From Photobacterium kagoshimensis (GTDB taxonomy: Bacteria > Pseudomonadota > Gammaproteobacteria > Enterobacterales > Vibrionaceae), in assembly GCF_050337045.1 (NCBI RefSeq), contig NZ_JAKJSO010000012.1, forward strand, positions 264,821 through 328,820: 64,000 nucleotides of DNA, read 5' to 3'. Below the pieces are notes generated by a model. It had not been told where the DNA came from, did no database searches, and worked only from the letters and a program-made list of their open reading frames with translations. Numbering within the stretch: the first letter of the stretch is position 1; the number at the start of each line of letters is the position of its first letter. Both the position numbers and the translations under genes were made by a program. This document shows positions 63,043-64,000 of this stretch, in pieces.

Positions 63043-63085
63043 ATCATATGTCCTGTTATCTTAGACAACTGTCATCATCATTCAG

Positions 63086-63157
63086 TCAAAACCTTTGAAC
63101 GGTATTAAGAGGTATAGCACTTAAAGTAACCACATAAAGTTCAACAATTAAATCCAT
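63086..63157 (-). pseudogene. Decayed remnant of the small membrane protein gene
   Basis: A 23-codon frame (MDLIVELYVVTLSAIPLNTV...) ending in TGA. Its upstream context (AAACAAAGGA then ATATG or ATGTG) and N terminus parallel the intact gene at 61662 (NLTGKLVVFIVAALSLMNTL). It sits after LRR copy 2, as the intact gene sits after copy 1, so it is best read as the truncated partner of copy 2. Similarity is judged by eye and is modest. Confidence 0.45.
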
Positions 63158-63175
63158 CACATATCCTTTGTTTAA

Positions 63176-64000
63176 TTATTTTTTCAACGTCGTTAAATCA
63201 CCGTAAGTCTCTAAGCTCATGAGCTTTCTATAAAGCTCACCCTCACTATTATCAAAAACAGGGTTCGATAATAGATAAACTCTACATCCCTCTATACCAT
63301 CAAAAACAGAGAAATCAATATTCTCAATCTCATTTACATCCAATTGGATATGTTTGATTGACTTAAGACCATTGATGTTATCGATAGTCTTAATTTTATT
63401 ATAACTTAACGATAAAACCTCAAGATTATCTAAGTGCTCTACATTTTCAATTTTCGTAATGTTAGACCTTTTTATTTTTAGTTCTTTTAAGCTAGAGAGA
63501 TCATCTAATCCACTTATCTTTTCTAATGGTGTATTGTAAATTGTCAACTTTTCCAAATTATCTAAACCATCAAGCCCTTTAAGTTCACTAAAAGAAGCAT
63601 AAGAAATTATAATCTCCTTTAATTTGTTTGAGTTGAAAAAATTTGGCATTTTATTATTAACAGCCCCTCCAAATCTTAAATACTCTAATGACTTAGGCAA
63701 TTTAACACCACCAATATAAGCATCAACTCCGGCAAATAGAATTTTCAATTTAGTAAGCTCATGCAGTTTTGATAAGTCATTGCTACTATCACCATATACA
63801 TATAAATATTTTAAATTTGGAAAACTAAACAAATCAATGTTATATTTACCACCATCAACACTTATCAAATTTAATAGTTCCAATGACTGACTTCCGTTAA
63901 TATCTGATAAATTTGAAACACTATTATTTATTTTCAGTGATGACANTTTTTTTTGTTTTTTTAAGTTTGAAATATGTTTAAATTCACCTCTTGATGTTCC
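63176..64000 (-). CDS. Leucine-rich-repeat protein, copy 2, 5' end outside window
   Basis: The frame is open to the right edge (274 residues visible; N terminus missing). It aligns without large gaps to the C-terminal part of copy 1: shared TIYNTPLEKISGLD, IISYASFSE-KGLDGLD, LKYLYVYGD and NP-FDNSEGE. The last repeats diverge more than the middle. An ambiguous base at 63947 makes one codon NTG (Leu, Met or Val), so it does not break the frame. The tail adds LTTLKK after the shared end. Confidence 0.78.
   Translation of the reverse strand, partial: GTSRGEFKHISNLKKQKKXSSLKINNSVSNLSDINGSQSLELLNLISVDGGKYNIDLFSFPNLKYLYVYGDSSNDLSKLHELTKLKILFAGVDAYIGGVKLPKSLEYLRFGGAVNNKMPNFFNSNKLKEIIISYASFSELKGLDGLDNLEKLTIYNTPLEKISGLDDLSSLKELKIKRSNITKIENVEHLDNLEVLSLSYNKIKTIDNINGLKSIKHIQLDVNEIENIDFSVFDGIEGCRVYLLSNPVFDNSEGELYRKLMSLETYGDLTTLKK
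63947..63947. other. Ambiguous base (N)
   Basis: The only non-ACGT character I noticed, next to an eight-base T homopolymer in LRR copy 2. It probably reflects assembly or base-calling difficulty in a duplicated region. Confidence 0.95.

Noticed and set aside
61699..64000. The LRR repeats as a CRISPR array or insertion sequence
   Set aside because: The repeats are coding, degenerate and 66 bp apart in protein periodicity; there are no constant repeats with unique spacers and no transposase or terminal repeats.

Overview
The window is a chromosomal segment of a gammaproteobacterium, most likely family Vibrionaceae (Photobacterium, Vibrio or a close relative). Evidence: a long UbiD with a repeated C-terminal segment, a FliL-like protein beside ubiC-ubiA, the ftnA/uspB/uspA cluster, rsmD-DUF1145 beside ftsYEX-rpoH, and the glp block. 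I do not assign a genus. Nearly everything is core genome; I see no tRNA, rRNA, CRISPR array, transposase or integrase.

Layout. 1-5712: cytochrome c oxidase operon (minus strand: coxB with fused cytochrome c, coxA, ctaG, coxC, SURF1, Sco-like assembly factor cut by the window edge), with a DUF2909 gene inserted on the opposite strand. 5934-7572: LCM-type methyltransferase, then lexA behind two SOS boxes. 7871-12597: plsB, ubiC-ubiA and a FliL-like protein. 12695-18170: glycerol-3-phosphate block glpD, glpR, glpT, glpG, glpE, with GlpR-type operators before glpD. 18171-18661: intergenic stretch unusually rich in GATC and DnaA boxes. 18662-23639: rpoH, ftsX-ftsE-ftsY, rsmD-DUF1145. 23759-28886: small conserved envelope and hypothetical proteins, plus an 850-bp AT-rich gap ending in a 26-residue membrane peptide gene. 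29366-38716: AbgT transporter, DMT exporter, EAL-HDOD protein, RhtB-type exporter, pldB-yigL, EVE protein, composite lipoprotein, DTW protein. 38857-40996: aldehyde dehydrogenase and TetR regulator behind a 28-bp perfect palindrome. 41069-46960: DUF3332 lipoprotein, YhiN flavoprotein, MscS channel, uspB, ftnA, uspA, EamA transporter. 47059-50078: ferredoxin, flavin reductase, ubiD. 50187-61316: HEAT-like periplasmic protein, rho, trxA, rhlB, gppA, prlC, rlmJ, gor, in an order close to enteric neighbourhoods.

At 61435-64000 the sequence changes sharply. Right after the gor terminator, base composition drops to about 27-30% GC in the lines I counted by eye. This stretch holds an accessory module on the minus strand: a secreted leucine-rich-repeat (LRR) protein gene followed by a small two-helix membrane protein gene. 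The module is duplicated in tandem. The second LRR gene runs off the window, and its small partner appears to survive only as a decayed 23-codon remnant. This is the best candidate for an undescribed system.

Functional links: respiration and ubiquinone synthesis (cox, ubiA, ubiC, ubiD), glycerol-phosphate and phospholipid metabolism (glp block, plsB, pldB), stress and redox (lexA, rpoH, uspA/B, ftnA, trxA, gor, fre) and RNA metabolism (rho, rhlB, gppA, rlmJ, rsmD). All calls come from reading translated sequences; no database search was run.
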